Notes: generated by a model not told the origin, from the sequence alone. Counted from the first letter of the stretch, positions 9,772 to 19,497 are shown. The stretch is DNA of 50,647 nucleotides from Pseudoalteromonas atlantica (GCA_007988745.1 BJUT01000030.1:1-50647), one strand, 5' to 3'. Translations and numbers: made by a program.

Positions 9772-10569
9772 CTACTTCAGATCTAGCACATCTTGCATAT
9801 CATAAAGTCCTGCTGGTTTATTTTGTAACCACTGCGCAGCCCTTATAGCTCCTAATGCAAAGGTCATTCGCGAACTTGCTTTGTGGGTTAATTCAAGCCT
9901 TTCGCCCATAGTTGCGAAATAGGCGGTGTGTTCACCTACTATGTCCCCGCCTCTTAGCACTGAATAGCCAATTTCATTTTGCGATTTTGCGGTTTCTACT
10001 TGGCTGCGGTCGTATACCGCTACTTCATCGTGATCCCACCCTTTAGCCTGTGCAATAGATTCACCAATGGCTAATGCTGTGCCCGATGGCGCATCTATTT
10101 TATGACGATGATGCGCTTCAAAAACTTCTATATCTAGGTCGTCACCAAACTTAGTGGCCGCTGTTTGCACTAGGTTAAGTAACACATTAACGCCAACGCT
10201 GTAGTTACGCGCAAACACAATAGGAATATGTTTAGCAGCATTTTCTAATAATGCCATGTCTTCGCTAGTTAAACCTGTGGTGCCTATAACCATAGGCAGT
10301 TTTTTATCGAGCGCTGTTTTTAAGTGATTGCGCATACCTGCTGGTAACGTGAAATCGATAAGTACATCAACATCAGCAACCTTGCTCTCGTCGCTAAAGC
10401 TAATGGATTTGTCGGCTGAACTGTTTACTTGATTTACATTAATACCCAATAACGATGAGCTGCTGCGAACATACGCACCACCAAGTTGTGCTTGCTCTTT
10501 AATTGTCGCGGCTTCTAATAGGGCTAAGCCCATTCTGCCGTTAGCACCAAAAACACCTATTCGATTCAT
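9772..10569 (-). CDS. dapB: 4-hydroxy-tetrahydrodipicolinate reductase
   Basis: It reduces 4-hydroxy-tetrahydrodipicolinate with NAD(P)H in the diaminopimelate/lysine pathway. The Rossmann motif GVFGANGRMG is at the N-terminus, then the GTTGLT loop and the signature EAHHRHKIDAPSGTA with catalytic His and Lys. Starting at ATG 10569 (MNRIGVFGANG) gives 265 residues, typical of the family; the in-frame extension to 10650 has no family support. An AAGG ribosome site lies upstream. No clear terminator was seen before the carA leader. Confidence 0.96.
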   Translation of the reverse strand: MNRIGVFGANGRMGLALLEAATIKEQAQLGGAYVRSSSSLLGINVNQVNSSADKSISFSDESKVADVDVLIDFTLPAGMRNHLKTALDKKLPMVIGTTGLTSEDMALLENAAKHIPIVFARNYSVGVNVLLNLVQTAATKFGDDLDIEVFEAHHRHKIDAPSGTALAIGESIAQAKGWDHDEVAVYDRSQVETAKSQNEIGYSVLRGGDIVGEHTAYFATMGERLELTHKASSRMTFALGAIRAAQWLQNKPAGLYDMQDVLDLK

Positions 10570-10908
10570 TGTTATTGCCTTAATCTGATTTAGTTGGATC
10601 TGTTGTTGCGTACCCTGACTAATTTGCCGCCCTAAATTTGCTTTGAGCAATTATTAGCCGCATATAATCGCACACCGGTAGATATTATCTAAAAGTCGTG
10701 CAATAGTCAGGTAAGCCCTTAATTAAATAATAATAACAATACCAGTTTACTTTAGCCATCTATACATTTAAACTTCCCTTTCGCGTCGATTTGGTCTTTG
10801 GCTTGCGGGCGCTGTGGTCATCTACTTTTTTATTAAAGAGTGATCTACTAAATTCAGCTAAAAGAGGAGTTTTGGCTGTGGTTATACTAACTGGTTATGA
10901 GGAATACA
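10570..10908. other. Divergent intergenic region dapB / nhaC-like
   Basis: No gene is seen. Both flanking genes are transcribed outward, so promoters for both must lie here. An AGATAATATCT palindrome near 10684 and several AT-rich stretches are present, but no promoter was strong enough to call. Confidence 0.35.
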
Positions 10909-12222
10909 ATGCAGCCAACATTTAATAAAAACAAAGCAATTCTATCTTTGCTTCCCCTTCTTACCTTTGTAGCCCTTTTTTTAGGCTCAGGTTTATATTT
11001 ACAATCGCAAGGGGTTGATTACGCTTTTTACCAGCTCCCAGCGCCGGTTGCTATACTACCCGCTATTATGCTTGCCTTTATTTTAAACAAAGGCACTGTA
11101 AACCAATGTGTTGAAACCTTTATTAAAGGCGCAGGACACAACAACATTATTACCATGTGTTTAATTTACTTACTTGCCGGTGCATTTTCGGCAGTAGCAA
11201 GTGCCACCGGTGGTGTGGATGCGGTTGTAAACGCTGGCTTGTCACTTATTCCCCCGTCGCTGTTATTACCTGGGCTATTTTTAATTGCTGCGGTTGTCTC
11301 TACTGCAATGGGTACATCAATGGGTACCATTGGTGCTATAGGACCTATTGCTTATGCGGTATCGGTTAAAACAGGCATCGACCCTGCGCTAATGGCCGGT
11401 ACTATAGTATCGGGCGCAATGTTTGGTGATAATCTTTCTATTATTTCAGACACCACTATTGCTGCAACGCGTACGCAAGGCTGTGAAATGAAAGACAAGT
11501 TTAAAGAAAACTTAAAAATAGCGGTTCCTGCTGCCGTATTAACCATTGCTTTGCTGCTTTATTTAACACCTGCTCCACAAGCAGTAGAAACTAAAGATTT
11601 TGATTTATTATTAGTGCTGCCTTATGCCTTTATTTTAGTATTGGCTGTTGCCGGTATGAACGTGTTTGTGGTGCTATTTAGCGGTATTGTATTTGCCGCG
11701 CTAATGGGCTTTACCGGCAGCTACGAAGGCGCAAGCTTTGTAAAAGATATTTACAAAGGCTTTACCGATATGCAGGAAATATTTTTACTTTCTATGTTTA
11801 TTGGTGGCTTATCTGAATTTATTCGTATTAACGGCGGCCTTGATTTTCTGGCACAAAAAATTCAAGCCATTACAAAAGTGATTGCCAAGTGGCACCGCAA
11901 AGTAGCTGATCAGCTTGGTATAGCTGCGTTGGTATTAACCAGCAACGTGTGTATAGCCAATAACACGGTATCAATTATTGTTGCAGGTCCTATTGCTAAA
12001 AAACTTGCTGATGATGGCGAAATAAGTGGTAAACGCTCTGCAAGTTTACTTGATATTTTTGCTTGTGTTACGCAAGGCTCACTGCCCTATGGTGCTCAAG
12101 CATTACTGTTAGGTGCTACGTTTAAAATTAGCCCGTGGGAAGTGTCAACGTCATCTTACTACTGCTTTATTTTAGCCTTTACTGCCATTGCCGTTATTTG
12201 TTTGCGCCGCAATAAAGCCTAA
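10909..12222 (+). CDS. NhaC-family Na+/H+ antiporter-like membrane protein
   Basis: The product is 437 residues from ATG 10909, where GAGGA lies 6 nt upstream; an upstream in-frame ATG at 10897 contains that ribosome site and is less likely. About 11 hydrophobic segments span the protein. The conserved block GAMFGDNLSIISDTTIAATRTQG, with paired Asp residues in a half-helix, is typical of NhaC/ion-transporter superfamily antiporters. A second inverted-repeat half carries TSNVCIANNTVSIIVAGPIA. It likely exchanges Na+ or an organic substrate for protons at the inner membrane. The true substrate is uncertain. Confidence 0.8.
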   Translation: MQPTFNKNKAILSLLPLLTFVALFLGSGLYLQSQGVDYAFYQLPAPVAILPAIMLAFILNKGTVNQCVETFIKGAGHNNIITMCLIYLLAGAFSAVASATGGVDAVVNAGLSLIPPSLLLPGLFLIAAVVSTAMGTSMGTIGAIGPIAYAVSVKTGIDPALMAGTIVSGAMFGDNLSIISDTTIAATRTQGCEMKDKFKENLKIAVPAAVLTIALLLYLTPAPQAVETKDFDLLLVLPYAFILVLAVAGMNVFVVLFSGIVFAALMGFTGSYEGASFVKDIYKGFTDMQEIFLLSMFIGGLSEFIRINGGLDFLAQKIQAITKVIAKWHRKVADQLGIAALVLTSNVCIANNTVSIIVAGPIAKKLADDGEISGKRSASLLDIFACVTQGSLPYGAQALLLGATFKISPWEVSTSSYYCFILAFTAIAVICLRRNKA

Positions 12223-12239
12223 ACTTTGTGCAAAACCTT

Positions 12240-12270
12240 ATGTTGCAGCTTAATAAATAAGCTGCAACAT
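12240..12270. other. Perfect 13-bp hairpin after the nhaC-like gene
   Basis: Arms ATGTTGCAGCTTA and TAAGCTGCAACAT with a 5-nt loop. No T run follows on either strand, so it is not a canonical intrinsic terminator. It may block 3' decay of the upstream mRNA. Confidence 0.55.
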
Positions 12271-12304
12271 ATGTTAAAATAATAATCTACAAATCAATAC
12301 CTTG

Positions 12305-12313
12305 TGCTATAAT
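12305..12313 (+). promoter_or_regulatory. Extended -10 promoter of the Tsx-type gene
   Basis: TGCTATAAT is a perfect extended -10. No good -35 is visible, which fits this promoter class. It lies about 44 nt upstream of the start codon at 12357. Confidence 0.6.
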
Positions 12314-12356
12314 GCGCGCTTTCGCGTGTCACTAAAATTATAGTTAAATATAGATT

Positions 12357-13145
12357 ATGAAATTTAAAAAAATACTTCCCCTCGTTACTCTTACGTCAAT
12401 CGCTTTATCATCTTCTGCCCTTGCTGCTAATTGGAGCAGTACCGCATTACATGTTAATAATGGCGACCAAAAAAACCCATTTACCAAGCAAGAATCAGAC
12501 ACTACTGTTTACTCGCTGCAACATGCATCGGGCTATGATTACGGTGATAACTTTTTCTTTATTGATTACAGCAAAGACGATACAACCGACGGCTACCAAG
12601 ATAGCGACTTTTACGGCGAATGGTATTCAACGCTAAGCTTATCGGCTATTAGCGGTGAGAAAATTGGCGCAGGTGCATTATTAGATGTAGGCCTTACTGG
12701 CGGAATTAACGTTGCCGGCGATGCCAAAATGATGAAATACCTACCGGGTGTTAAATTAAGCTGGGATGTACCTGGGTTCAACTTTTTTCAAACACTTGTC
12801 ACTGCCTATATTGATGACAGTGAAGGCGTAGCCAAAGGCGGTGCCCCTATTGAAACTAACAGCTGGATGTTTGATGTAGCCTTTGAATACCCGTTTACCC
12901 TAGGCTCGCAAAAATTTAGCTTTAAAGGACACGCTGAGTACATTGCAGAGCGCGAAGATGAATTTGGTAACGACGTAGAAGCGTGGATACTTGCACAGCC
13001 TATTTTAGTATGGGATATGGGTCACGCGTTAGAAATGAAAGAAAACACCCTATTACTGGGTATGGAACTGCAATACTGGCATAACAAGCTAGGCACTGAG
13101 GTCACTGAATCGGTTCCACAAATACACGTTGAGTGGACTTTTTAA
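12357..13145 (+). CDS. Tsx/OmpK-type outer membrane channel protein
   Basis: The 262-residue product has a signal peptide (about residues 1-23, ending SALA), alternating amphipathic strands and a C-terminal aromatic residue (HVEWTF), the outer-membrane assembly signal. Features such as the early NWSSTALHVNNGD, the NFFFIDYSKDD strand and the late LLLGMELQYWHNK strand fit the nucleoside-specific channel family Tsx/OmpK. It is expected to be a 12-strand barrel letting nucleosides or similar small solutes in. It has its own promoter and terminator. The family call is good and the substrate is inferred. Confidence 0.78.
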   Translation: MKFKKILPLVTLTSIALSSSALAANWSSTALHVNNGDQKNPFTKQESDTTVYSLQHASGYDYGDNFFFIDYSKDDTTDGYQDSDFYGEWYSTLSLSAISGEKIGAGALLDVGLTGGINVAGDAKMMKYLPGVKLSWDVPGFNFFQTLVTAYIDDSEGVAKGGAPIETNSWMFDVAFEYPFTLGSQKFSFKGHAEYIAEREDEFGNDVEAWILAQPILVWDMGHALEMKENTLLLGMELQYWHNKLGTEVTESVPQIHVEWTF

Positions 13146-13186
13146 GTCCATACAGTGTAAAACAGAGTCAACATTACTTTTAAACG

Positions 13187-13212
13187 GAGCACTTAAACAG
13201 TGCTCTTTTTTT
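13187..13212 (+). terminator. Terminator of the Tsx-type gene
   Basis: Arms GAGCACT and AGTGCTC with a 5-nt loop are followed by seven T residues. Confidence 0.9.
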
Positions 13213-13306
13213 GCCATGAAAACTATTTAATTGAACAGCCTTTAATACTTAGTTATTGTCTTACTTTAATTAAAGCCGTGTGCTTGCCTTTAATAGGAGT
13301 AAGGAA

Positions 13307-14320
13307 ATGCCAGCGATTAAAGTTATTTGTTTGTCTGCATTATTAGCCTTTACTAATAATGCATTTGCCAGTAGTACAGAACCCTCTAAAACCCTCTCTT
13401 ACGATGCACTTTTAACAAATTACCAGTATGATTTTAAAGTAAATTATTTTGATATTGCATCACAAAAGCAATCGCTAAAAATGGCGTATATTTATTTAAA
13501 ACCCACGCAAAAAAATATGCCAACAGTGACGCTAATGCACGGTAAAAACTTTAATGCCGACTACTGGAGCCCCACAGCCCGTTACTTACAGTCGCTTGGA
13601 TTTGGGGTGCTGATCCCCGATCAAATTGGGTTTGGTAAGTCTTCAAAGCCCACTAACTATCAATATTCATTTGCGGCGCTTGCGCATCATACACATGCAT
13701 TAATGGACTCGCTAAAGCTTGAAAAGTCGGTTGTTGTTGGCCACTCTATGGGGGGAATGCTAGCGAGCCGTTTTGCATTAATGTACCCAGATACAACCAC
13801 TAAACTGATTTTGCTTAATCCAATAGGGCTTGAAAACTACTTACACTATGTAAAATACAAAGACACCAACTTTTTTTATAAAAATGAGCTTAACAAAACG
13901 CCCGAAGGTGTTAAAAAGTACCAGCAAAAAAACTATTACGACGGTCAATGGAATGCTCAGTATTCAGCATTAACCGACTTTATTACAGGGCAAATACAAG
14001 GCCCAGATAAAGAGCAAATTGCCTGGGTTAACGCTAAAACCTACGATATGATTTTTACCCAACCGGTGATCACTGAATTTAAAGACTTAACCGTCCCCGT
14101 TAAATTAATTATTGGTACGCGTGACAGAACAGGCCCTGGCCGAAACTGGAAAAAAGACGGGATAGATTATCAGCTGGGGCGTTACGATAAATTAGGAAAA
14201 CACGCTGCTGCGCTTATTCCTGATGCGCAACTGTTTGAACTTGATAATTTAGGTCATTTACCGCAAGTAGAAGATTTTGAGCGATTTAAGGCAGTTTTTA
14301 AACAAGCACTAAGTGATTAA
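13307..14320 (+). CDS. Exported alpha/beta hydrolase
   Basis: The product is 337 residues from ATG 13307, with an AAGGA ribosome site and a Sec signal peptide (about 1-21, ending NAFA). The alpha/beta hydrolase core shows TLMHGKNFNADYW (oxyanion region), the nucleophile elbow VVGHSMGGML (S147), a late GTRDRTGPG segment and the catalytic His in LDNLGHLPQVEDFERF. It resembles lipase/esterase-like hydrolases placed in the periplasm. The substrate is unknown. It has a private promoter region and a shared bidirectional terminator with the convergent M48 peptidase gene. Confidence 0.82.
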   Translation: MPAIKVICLSALLAFTNNAFASSTEPSKTLSYDALLTNYQYDFKVNYFDIASQKQSLKMAYIYLKPTQKNMPTVTLMHGKNFNADYWSPTARYLQSLGFGVLIPDQIGFGKSSKPTNYQYSFAALAHHTHALMDSLKLEKSVVVGHSMGGMLASRFALMYPDTTTKLILLNPIGLENYLHYVKYKDTNFFYKNELNKTPEGVKKYQQKNYYDGQWNAQYSALTDFITGQIQGPDKEQIAWVNAKTYDMIFTQPVITEFKDLTVPVKLIIGTRDRTGPGRNWKKDGIDYQLGRYDKLGKHAAALIPDAQLFELDNLGHLPQVEDFERFKAVFKQALSD

Positions 14321-14341
14321 TAGCTTGATACTTAATAAAAT

Positions 14342-14378
14342 AAAGCCCCTGTAAGTATACTGCTTACAGGGGCTTTTT
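14342..14378. terminator. Bidirectional terminator between hydrolase and M48 peptidase
   Basis: A 14-bp stem AAAGCCCCTGTAAG / CTTACAGGGGCTTT with A and T runs on its two sides serves two convergent genes. Confidence 0.9.
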
Positions 14379-14391
14379 ATATAAAACTAAT

Positions 14392-15189
14392 TTACAGCGT
14401 ACATTGCGGGTTTTTACCCTGCGATTTAGCCGTACTTTGCTCGCTAAGTGCTTCGCTCATTTGTGCTTGTAAATTATTAATTCGATTGCTCGGTGCAGGG
14501 TGAGTAGATAAAAACTCAGGTGTGCTACCACTGCCTGCTGCGCTCATATTTTGCCAAAGCGTTACCGACTCTTGTGGGTTAAAGCCAGCCTGCGCCATTA
14601 AATCTAAGCCAATGGTATCGGCCTCTGATTCGTGTGAACGGCTAAACGGTAAAACTACGCCGTACTGCGCCCCTAAACCTAAACCTTGCATAATTTCGTT
14701 GCGGTATTGTACGTTGCCCATTTCAAGCGCTGCGCTGCCTAATTGCATACCGGTATCTAAAATTGAGCTTTGCGATACACGCTCATTTGAATGCTCTGCT
14801 ATAACGTGGCCCACTTCGTGCCCTAGTACGGTTGCAAGCTGATCTTGATTGGTCGCTATTTTTAATAACCCCGTATGAACACCTATGTAGCCACCAGGTA
14901 ATGCAAAGGCATTTGCCGACTCATCTTCAAATACCACGACTTCCCAATTTTGTGAGGCGTATTCTTTTGGTAAAACAGCCACGACCTTTTCAGCAATACA
15001 ATTTACATACGCATTGGTTTTTGCATCTTTATTGATTGGCTGTGACTCCTTCATTTGAGCAAAACTTGCGGTGCCCATTTCACTCATTTGTTGCTCTGAA
15101 TACAGCGCAATTTGAGTACGCCCCGTAGGCGATGTTTTACAGCCGGCTAAAACTGCGGTTGCGAGTAAGGCAAGGGCTAGCTTTTTCAT
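14392..15189 (-). CDS. M48-family metalloprotease lipoprotein
   Basis: The 265-residue product has a lipoprotein signal with lipobox LAGC (Cys17). The M48 zinc motif HEVGH is at 124-128, with a downstream glutamate in SRSHESEADTIGLD as the likely third ligand. The layout matches small periplasmic M48 proteases of the LoiP/YggG type, which take part in envelope protein quality control. Residue 18 is Lys rather than Asp, which favours outer-membrane sorting. A strong AAGGAA ribosome site precedes the start. It is convergent with the hydrolase gene and divergent from the MFS gene. Confidence 0.9.
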   Translation of the reverse strand: MKKLALALLATAVLAGCKTSPTGRTQIALYSEQQMSEMGTASFAQMKESQPINKDAKTNAYVNCIAEKVVAVLPKEYASQNWEVVVFEDESANAFALPGGYIGVHTGLLKIATNQDQLATVLGHEVGHVIAEHSNERVSQSSILDTGMQLGSAALEMGNVQYRNEIMQGLGLGAQYGVVLPFSRSHESEADTIGLDLMAQAGFNPQESVTLWQNMSAAGSGSTPEFLSTHPAPSNRINNLQAQMSEALSEQSTAKSQGKNPQCTL

Positions 15190-15384
15190 GGTGTTTCCTT
15201 CAAGTCTTTAATTTTTTATTAGTTGTAGAATAGCAAACACAGTGCCAGTTTAGAATCTTTGCTCCTTATTACGCCGCTTTTTATTTTTAATAAATAAATG
15301 ACCTTGCCAGACAAACTAAGTTTATACCCTTGCATAGCCCTGTTACACTATAAGCCTTGTTTTTAGTGAATGTTGAGTGACTAC

Positions 15385-16587
15385 ATGGACGCCTCGGCCT
15401 CGTCTTTTAATACCCGAATTTTGTTACCCTTGTTAGCCAGTATTGTTGCTATTACGCCGCTGGCTATAGACATGTACTTACCGGCCATGTTGGTTATTGC
15501 GAACGATTTACAAACCACTATGCCAAATGTACAAATTTCGCTAAGTATTTATTTGGCTGGCTACTCGCTAGGCATGTTATTTTTTGGCCCTATTGCCGAT
15601 CAACTCGGACGACGAAAACTAGCCCGTATTGGCTTAACCTTATTTGGTGCAAGCTCATTTGCGCTAGCTTTTACCACCGAAATACACACCTTTTGGGTAC
15701 TTAGAGCCGTGCAAGCATTCACCGGCGCGGCAGCTACGGTGGTTGTGCCTGGCGTAATTAGGCATATTTATCAAAAAAACACCGCTAAGGGCATGTCGTA
15801 TGTATCTATGATTATGATGGTAGCGCCCTTAGTTGCCCCCTCTGTGGGGTCGTTTATTTTAGGGTTTTCGGTATGGTCAACCATATTTTTGGTTCTTGCT
15901 GCCTATAGCTTTTTAATTTTAGCGTTTGTACAAGTGTATTTAATTGATATCCCTATTCATAAAAATGAGAAAAAAGGCCTAACCTTGTTTTTCGACAGCT
16001 ATAAAACGGTACTTAGTAATAAAGATGCACGTGCAGACATATTAAGCTCTATGTTTGTCTCGTTTGGCTTTTTTTGCTTTTTAACCTCAGTGCCTTTTGT
16101 ATACTTAGATTTATATAATGTATCTGAGCAATTATTTGGTATTTTATTCGCATTTAATGTCATGGCACTTATGTGTGGTAACTTTTTAAATACCCGAATT
16201 GTACCAAGAATTGGCTCTCGAAAAATGCTGTACATAGGGCTTGTATGTGGCTTTGCCTCTGGGCTGGCACTGCTTACGTTTAGCTTGTTGCAGCTTTCTT
16301 TATATTACATTGTAGCGGCCATTGCGCCTTTAATGATGAGCCTAGGGGTAACAGCAAGCAATGCTGATTCATTAATATTAATGAAGTTTGAAAAAAACAC
16401 CGGTACCGCCACCGCTGTTATTGGGACGCTGCGCTTTGGCAGTGGCGCGCTCGTTGGCCCATTGCTTGCGGTGGTGCATGCAAAAAGTGCTGTGCCGTTT
16501 TCAAGCTTAATGTTTAGCGCCGTGCTATTAACTATGCTGGTGCAGTTAATCCACTATAAAATAGACAAAAAAAATGCCTCATTATGA
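15385..16587 (+). CDS. Bcr/CflA-family drug-resistance MFS transporter
   Basis: The product is 400 residues from ATG 15385, with GAGTG 6 nt upstream; an in-frame ATG at 15370 has no ribosome site. Twelve hydrophobic segments are visible. Family marks are the TM1 sequence LAIDMYLPAM, the loop 2-3 motif GPIADQLGRRKLARIGL and the TM5 motif VAPLVAPSVGSFI of proton-driven exporters. It likely exports drugs or metabolites across the inner membrane. The stop codon lies inside its own terminator hairpin. Confidence 0.88.
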   Translation: MDASASSFNTRILLPLLASIVAITPLAIDMYLPAMLVIANDLQTTMPNVQISLSIYLAGYSLGMLFFGPIADQLGRRKLARIGLTLFGASSFALAFTTEIHTFWVLRAVQAFTGAAATVVVPGVIRHIYQKNTAKGMSYVSMIMMVAPLVAPSVGSFILGFSVWSTIFLVLAAYSFLILAFVQVYLIDIPIHKNEKKGLTLFFDSYKTVLSNKDARADILSSMFVSFGFFCFLTSVPFVYLDLYNVSEQLFGILFAFNVMALMCGNFLNTRIVPRIGSRKMLYIGLVCGFASGLALLTFSLLQLSLYYIVAAIAPLMMSLGVTASNADSLILMKFEKNTGTATAVIGTLRFGSGALVGPLLAVVHAKSAVPFSSLMFSAVLLTMLVQLIHYKIDKKNASL

Positions 16588-16598
16588 GGCATTTTTTT
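16571..16598 (+). terminator. Terminator overlapping the MFS stop codon
   Basis: Arms AATGCCTCA and TGAGGCATT with a 3-nt loop are flanked by A and T runs. It can serve both this gene and the convergent grpE. Confidence 0.88.
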
Positions 16599-16614
16599 TA
16601 TAAACAGTGACTAA

Positions 16615-17229
16615 TTAAGCGTCTGCTGCTTTAGATACCATAACCATTGCAGGGCGTAATAAACGACCATTTAATGTGTATCCTTTTTGCATTACTGCAA
16701 GTACCGTGTTTGGTGAAACATCGTTACTTGGTTGGATAGACATTGCTTGGTGGAATTCTGGATTGAATTGCTCACCTTGTGGGTTAACAATTTCAACGCC
16801 AAACTTTGCAACCGCATCGTTAAAGCTTTTAACTGTCATATCAATACCTTCAAGCAATGGCTTTAGGGTTTCGTTTTCTTTATCAGAAAACTCAATAGCG
16901 CGCTCTAGGTTATCGATTACTGGAAGTAATTCGTTAGCAAACTTTTCCAGTGCAAATTTATGTGCTTTTTCTACATCTTGTGCAGCACGACGACGAATGT
17001 TATCTACATCTGCGGCGGCGCGTACAACGCTGTCTTTTTGATCCGCAATGGTTTGCTTAGCAGCTTCAAGCTCTGCGTATAGCATTGCAATTTCAGCTTC
17101 AGGGCTTTGCTCTTGGTCTGCTTCGTGTTGCTCTGCGGCTTCTACTGCTGCTTCAACATCAGCTTCCATTTGAGCTACTTCTTCGTTTAGTTCTACTTCT
17201 TGCTCTGGGTTTTGTGTCTGCTCAGACAT
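16615..17229 (-). CDS. grpE: Nucleotide exchange factor GrpE
   Basis: GrpE releases ADP from DnaK in the heat-shock chaperone cycle. The 204-residue product has a long acidic N-terminus, a coiled coil with [18 protein letters not shown], and the C-terminal beta domain signature ([22 protein letters not shown] and [18 protein letters not shown]). A GGAG ribosome site lies upstream. It is preceded by a near-perfect sigma-32 promoter overlapping the stop codon of the hrcA-like gene. dnaK and dnaJ are not in this window. Confidence 0.97.
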   Translation of the reverse strand: MSEQTQNPEQEVELNEEVAQMEADVEAAVEAAEQHEADQEQSPEAEIAMLYAELEAAKQTIADQKDSVVRAAADVDNIRRRAAQDVEKAHKFALEKFANELLPVIDNLERAIEFSDKENETLKPLLEGIDMTVKSFNDAVAKFGVEIVNPQGEQFNPEFHQAMSIQPSNDVSPNTVLAVMQKGYTLNGRLLRPAMVMVSKAADA

Positions 17230-17263
17230 AAAATACGTGCTCCAATTCTTTACAACTGCGGTA

Positions 17264-17292
17264 ATTATGGGGATTGAATAAAAAGATTCAAG
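17264..17292 (-). promoter_or_regulatory. Sigma-32 promoter of grpE
   Basis: On the minus strand CTTGAA (17287-17292) and CCCCATAAT (17264-17272) are 14 nt apart, matching the heat-shock consensus. The -35 overlaps the stop codon of the upstream hrcA-like gene. grpE starts 35 nt downstream. Confidence 0.85.
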
Positions 17293-18232
17293 AGTTAGAT
17301 GGCTCTAATAATTTAAATTCTTGGATTAATTGTTCAATTTGCGCCGATTTAGGGCAAATTACGCAAAAACGGCTTTGATACTCTTGATTTTGAAAGTACG
17401 GCACACTAATTACTATCAGCTCATTGCACTCTGTAAACGGTAAGTTTTCAGTGTTTAAAACTGATACACCGTTTTTAAATGCGAGTTTATCTTCGACAAA
17501 ATTTAAAAATGAAACGCCAATATTTAAGCTTTGTTCGCAATCGACCTTTTTATATAAATAGTTTTCGCCTACTACAATACTGTTATCTGATCCAAGCTTA
17601 TGACTAAGCTGGCGCGTCCACTGTGTCAGTGAGTCATGGCAATTACGCGGTGCGGTGTTTGCCATTGCTTGCATTCTGTACAAACCTTCCATTAAGGTTT
17701 GTTGGCTAAATACTGTGTTTAACCAAGTTGCAAATTGATAACGCACGGCATCTGAGGAATCATCAGGTTTGTTGATACAAATATTGTGGCTTTGCCCTGC
17801 TCTATCTATTAGAAGTACAAGCCAATCGTTAGAATCAAACTCAAGTACTTCTACTCTAAACACTTGTTGCGAGCTTGCTTGGGGTAAGCCTACACAACAA
17901 CATACTTGGTACTTTTTACTTAATCCATGGGCCAGCTCCACAAGTTGTGCTTGTTGTGGCTGCCAGTAATTAGCTATTTCAGCTAACGGAAAAAACTCAT
18001 CAAACCAATAATCAAACCCTTGGTTTGTAGGCACACGCCCTGCCGATGTATGAGGGGAATATAACAAGCCTACTTTTTCAAGTCGCGCCATAGCATTTCG
18101 TACCGTGGCAGAACAAACCGCCATGCCTTTTTGCTTCGCTATTTTTGTTGATGGAACGGGTAACCCTTCACCATTACAATAAAGGCTCATCACTGCTGAA
18201 AAAATTTGTTGATCTCGCGGGTTTATATTCAT
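17288..18232 (-). CDS. hrcA: HrcA-like heat-shock repressor
   Basis: HrcA binds CIRCE operators and represses chaperone genes in many bacteria. The N-terminal winged-helix region here has the family pattern [33 protein letters not shown]; the remaining 200 residues match the HrcA dimer domain only loosely. ATG 18232 is chosen because the predicted sigma-32 -10 ends about 8 nt before the alternative ATG at 18253, which would be almost leaderless; the longer form adds seven residues. hrcA-grpE order is typical where HrcA occurs, but the gene is absent from enteric bacteria. No CIRCE (TTAGCACTC-N9-GAGTGCTAA) was seen here. Confidence 0.75.
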   Translation of the reverse strand: MNINPRDQQIFSAVMSLYCNGEGLPVPSTKIAKQKGMAVCSATVRNAMARLEKVGLLYSPHTSAGRVPTNQGFDYWFDEFFPLAEIANYWQPQQAQLVELAHGLSKKYQVCCCVGLPQASSQQVFRVEVLEFDSNDWLVLLIDRAGQSHNICINKPDDSSDAVRYQFATWLNTVFSQQTLMEGLYRMQAMANTAPRNCHDSLTQWTRQLSHKLGSDNSIVVGENYLYKKVDCEQSLNIGVSFLNFVEDKLAFKNGVSVLNTENLPFTECNELIVISVPYFQNQEYQSRFCVICPKSAQIEQLIQEFKLLEPSNS

Positions 18233-18260
18233 GTTATCTACATCTTGTTGCATGAAAGAG

Positions 18261-18288
18261 ATATCGGGGCAGTTAAAACAAATTCAAG
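18261..18288 (-). promoter_or_regulatory. Sigma-32-type promoter of the hrcA-like gene
   Basis: On the minus strand CTTGAA (18283-18288) is 13 nt from CCCCGATAT (18261-18269). It differs from consensus by one extra G in the -10. Confidence 0.65.
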
Positions 18289-18537
18289 CCTAAAGCACGC
18301 TTTAAGTGAATATGTTGTTGCATGCATTACAATAAAACACTGCTGCAACTATTTTTAAGCATTAAATACAAAAATTAAAGGGGTAATTTAATCTGTTGAG
18401 CCAATAATCAGCTCTTAGGTGAGCTTGGCAATATACAGGCGTAATTGAATCATTATCATATTGGTAAATCTGTGTTTTCAAACACTTCTGTTTTGAGTTA
18501 CCCTACAAAAATATTATTACTTTTTATTGCAGCCGTT

Positions 18538-19422
18538 ATGCACTCACCGTTTAAAACTATTGGCCTTATAGGTAAACCAAACCATCCTAAAGCTGCGGCT
18601 ACGTTACAGCGTTTACATACTTTTTTATCGGCTCTTGGCTTTACCGTGATTGTAGAAAAGCGCACCGGTGGGCAGTTATCGGATGTCCCTGATACTCATC
18701 AAGTTGACCTTGTTAGCTTAGGCGAGCAAGCCGACCTTGCTATTGTTGTAGGGGGTGATGGCAATATGCTTGGTGCTGCTCGCGTACTGGCACGCTTTGA
18801 CGTAGCTGTAATAGGCGTAAACAGAGGTAATTTAGGGTTTTTAACCGACTTAAACCCAGAGGGCTTTGAAGGTAGCCTAGAGCAAGTGTTAAGCGGCGAA
18901 TATTTAGAAGAAAAACGCTTTTTGCTCGAGGTAGAAGTATACCGCCATAACGAACTTAAAAGTGCGAATTCAGCCGTTAACGAAGCGGTGCTTCACGCCG
19001 ACAAAGTTGCCCACATGATTGAGTTTGAAGCTTTTATTAATAATGACTTTGTGTTTTCTCAGCGCTCTGATGGCTTAATTGTATCAACCCCTACCGGCTC
19101 TACAGCTTATTCTTTATCGGGTGGCGGGCCCATTTTAACACCTGAGCTTAATGCAATTTCGTTAGTGCCTATGTTTCCTCATACATTATCAAGCAGACCC
19201 TTAGTGGTTGATGCTGATAACGAAGTACGCTTAAAGTTAAGCCTTGAGAACACCGACAGCTTACAAGTCAGTTGCGATAGCCATGTAGTGCTTGCCGTTT
19301 TACCCGGCGATGAAGTGGTTATTAAAAAAGCCGACAGAAAACTGCGCTTAATTCACCCAAAAAACTACTCTTACTACAACGTTTTACGTACTAAACTTAA
19401 TTGGGGCAGCCGTTTATACTAA
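18538..19422 (+). CDS. nadK: NAD kinase
   Basis: It phosphorylates NAD+ to NADP+ with ATP. The 294-residue product from ATG 18538 ([16 protein letters not shown]) matches the usual length; the in-frame extension to 18445 is not family-like. Motifs are [11 protein letters not shown] (residues 72-82, catalytic Asp74), [11 protein letters not shown], the NE pair in [10 protein letters not shown] and [17 protein letters not shown]. Divergent placement from grpE with recN downstream is the arrangement known from E. coli, here with extra genes inserted on both sides. The ribosome site is weak. Confidence 0.96.
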   Translation: MHSPFKTIGLIGKPNHPKAAATLQRLHTFLSALGFTVIVEKRTGGQLSDVPDTHQVDLVSLGEQADLAIVVGGDGNMLGAARVLARFDVAVIGVNRGNLGFLTDLNPEGFEGSLEQVLSGEYLEEKRFLLEVEVYRHNELKSANSAVNEAVLHADKVAHMIEFEAFINNDFVFSQRSDGLIVSTPTGSTAYSLSGGGPILTPELNAISLVPMFPHTLSSRPLVVDADNEVRLKLSLENTDSLQVSCDSHVVLAVLPGDEVVIKKADRKLRLIHPKNYSYYNVLRTKLNWGSRLY

Positions 19423-19497
19423 TTTTATTGCCAAGCGTAGTGCTTTAGCGCAAAATACAAGACAAATAAAAATTAATCAAACTAGGAATATCTAGCA

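Noticed and set aside
12240..12270. 13-bp hairpin as an intrinsic terminator
   Set aside because: No T run follows on either strand, so it is listed only as a hairpin.
18233..18253. ATG at 18253 as the start of the hrcA-like gene
   Set aside because: The predicted sigma-32 -10 ends 8 nt upstream, leaving practically no leader. It remains possible if the promoter call is wrong.
17229..18540. CIRCE operator near the hrcA-like gene
   Set aside because: I looked for TTAGCACTC-N9-GAGTGCTAA and near forms and found none.
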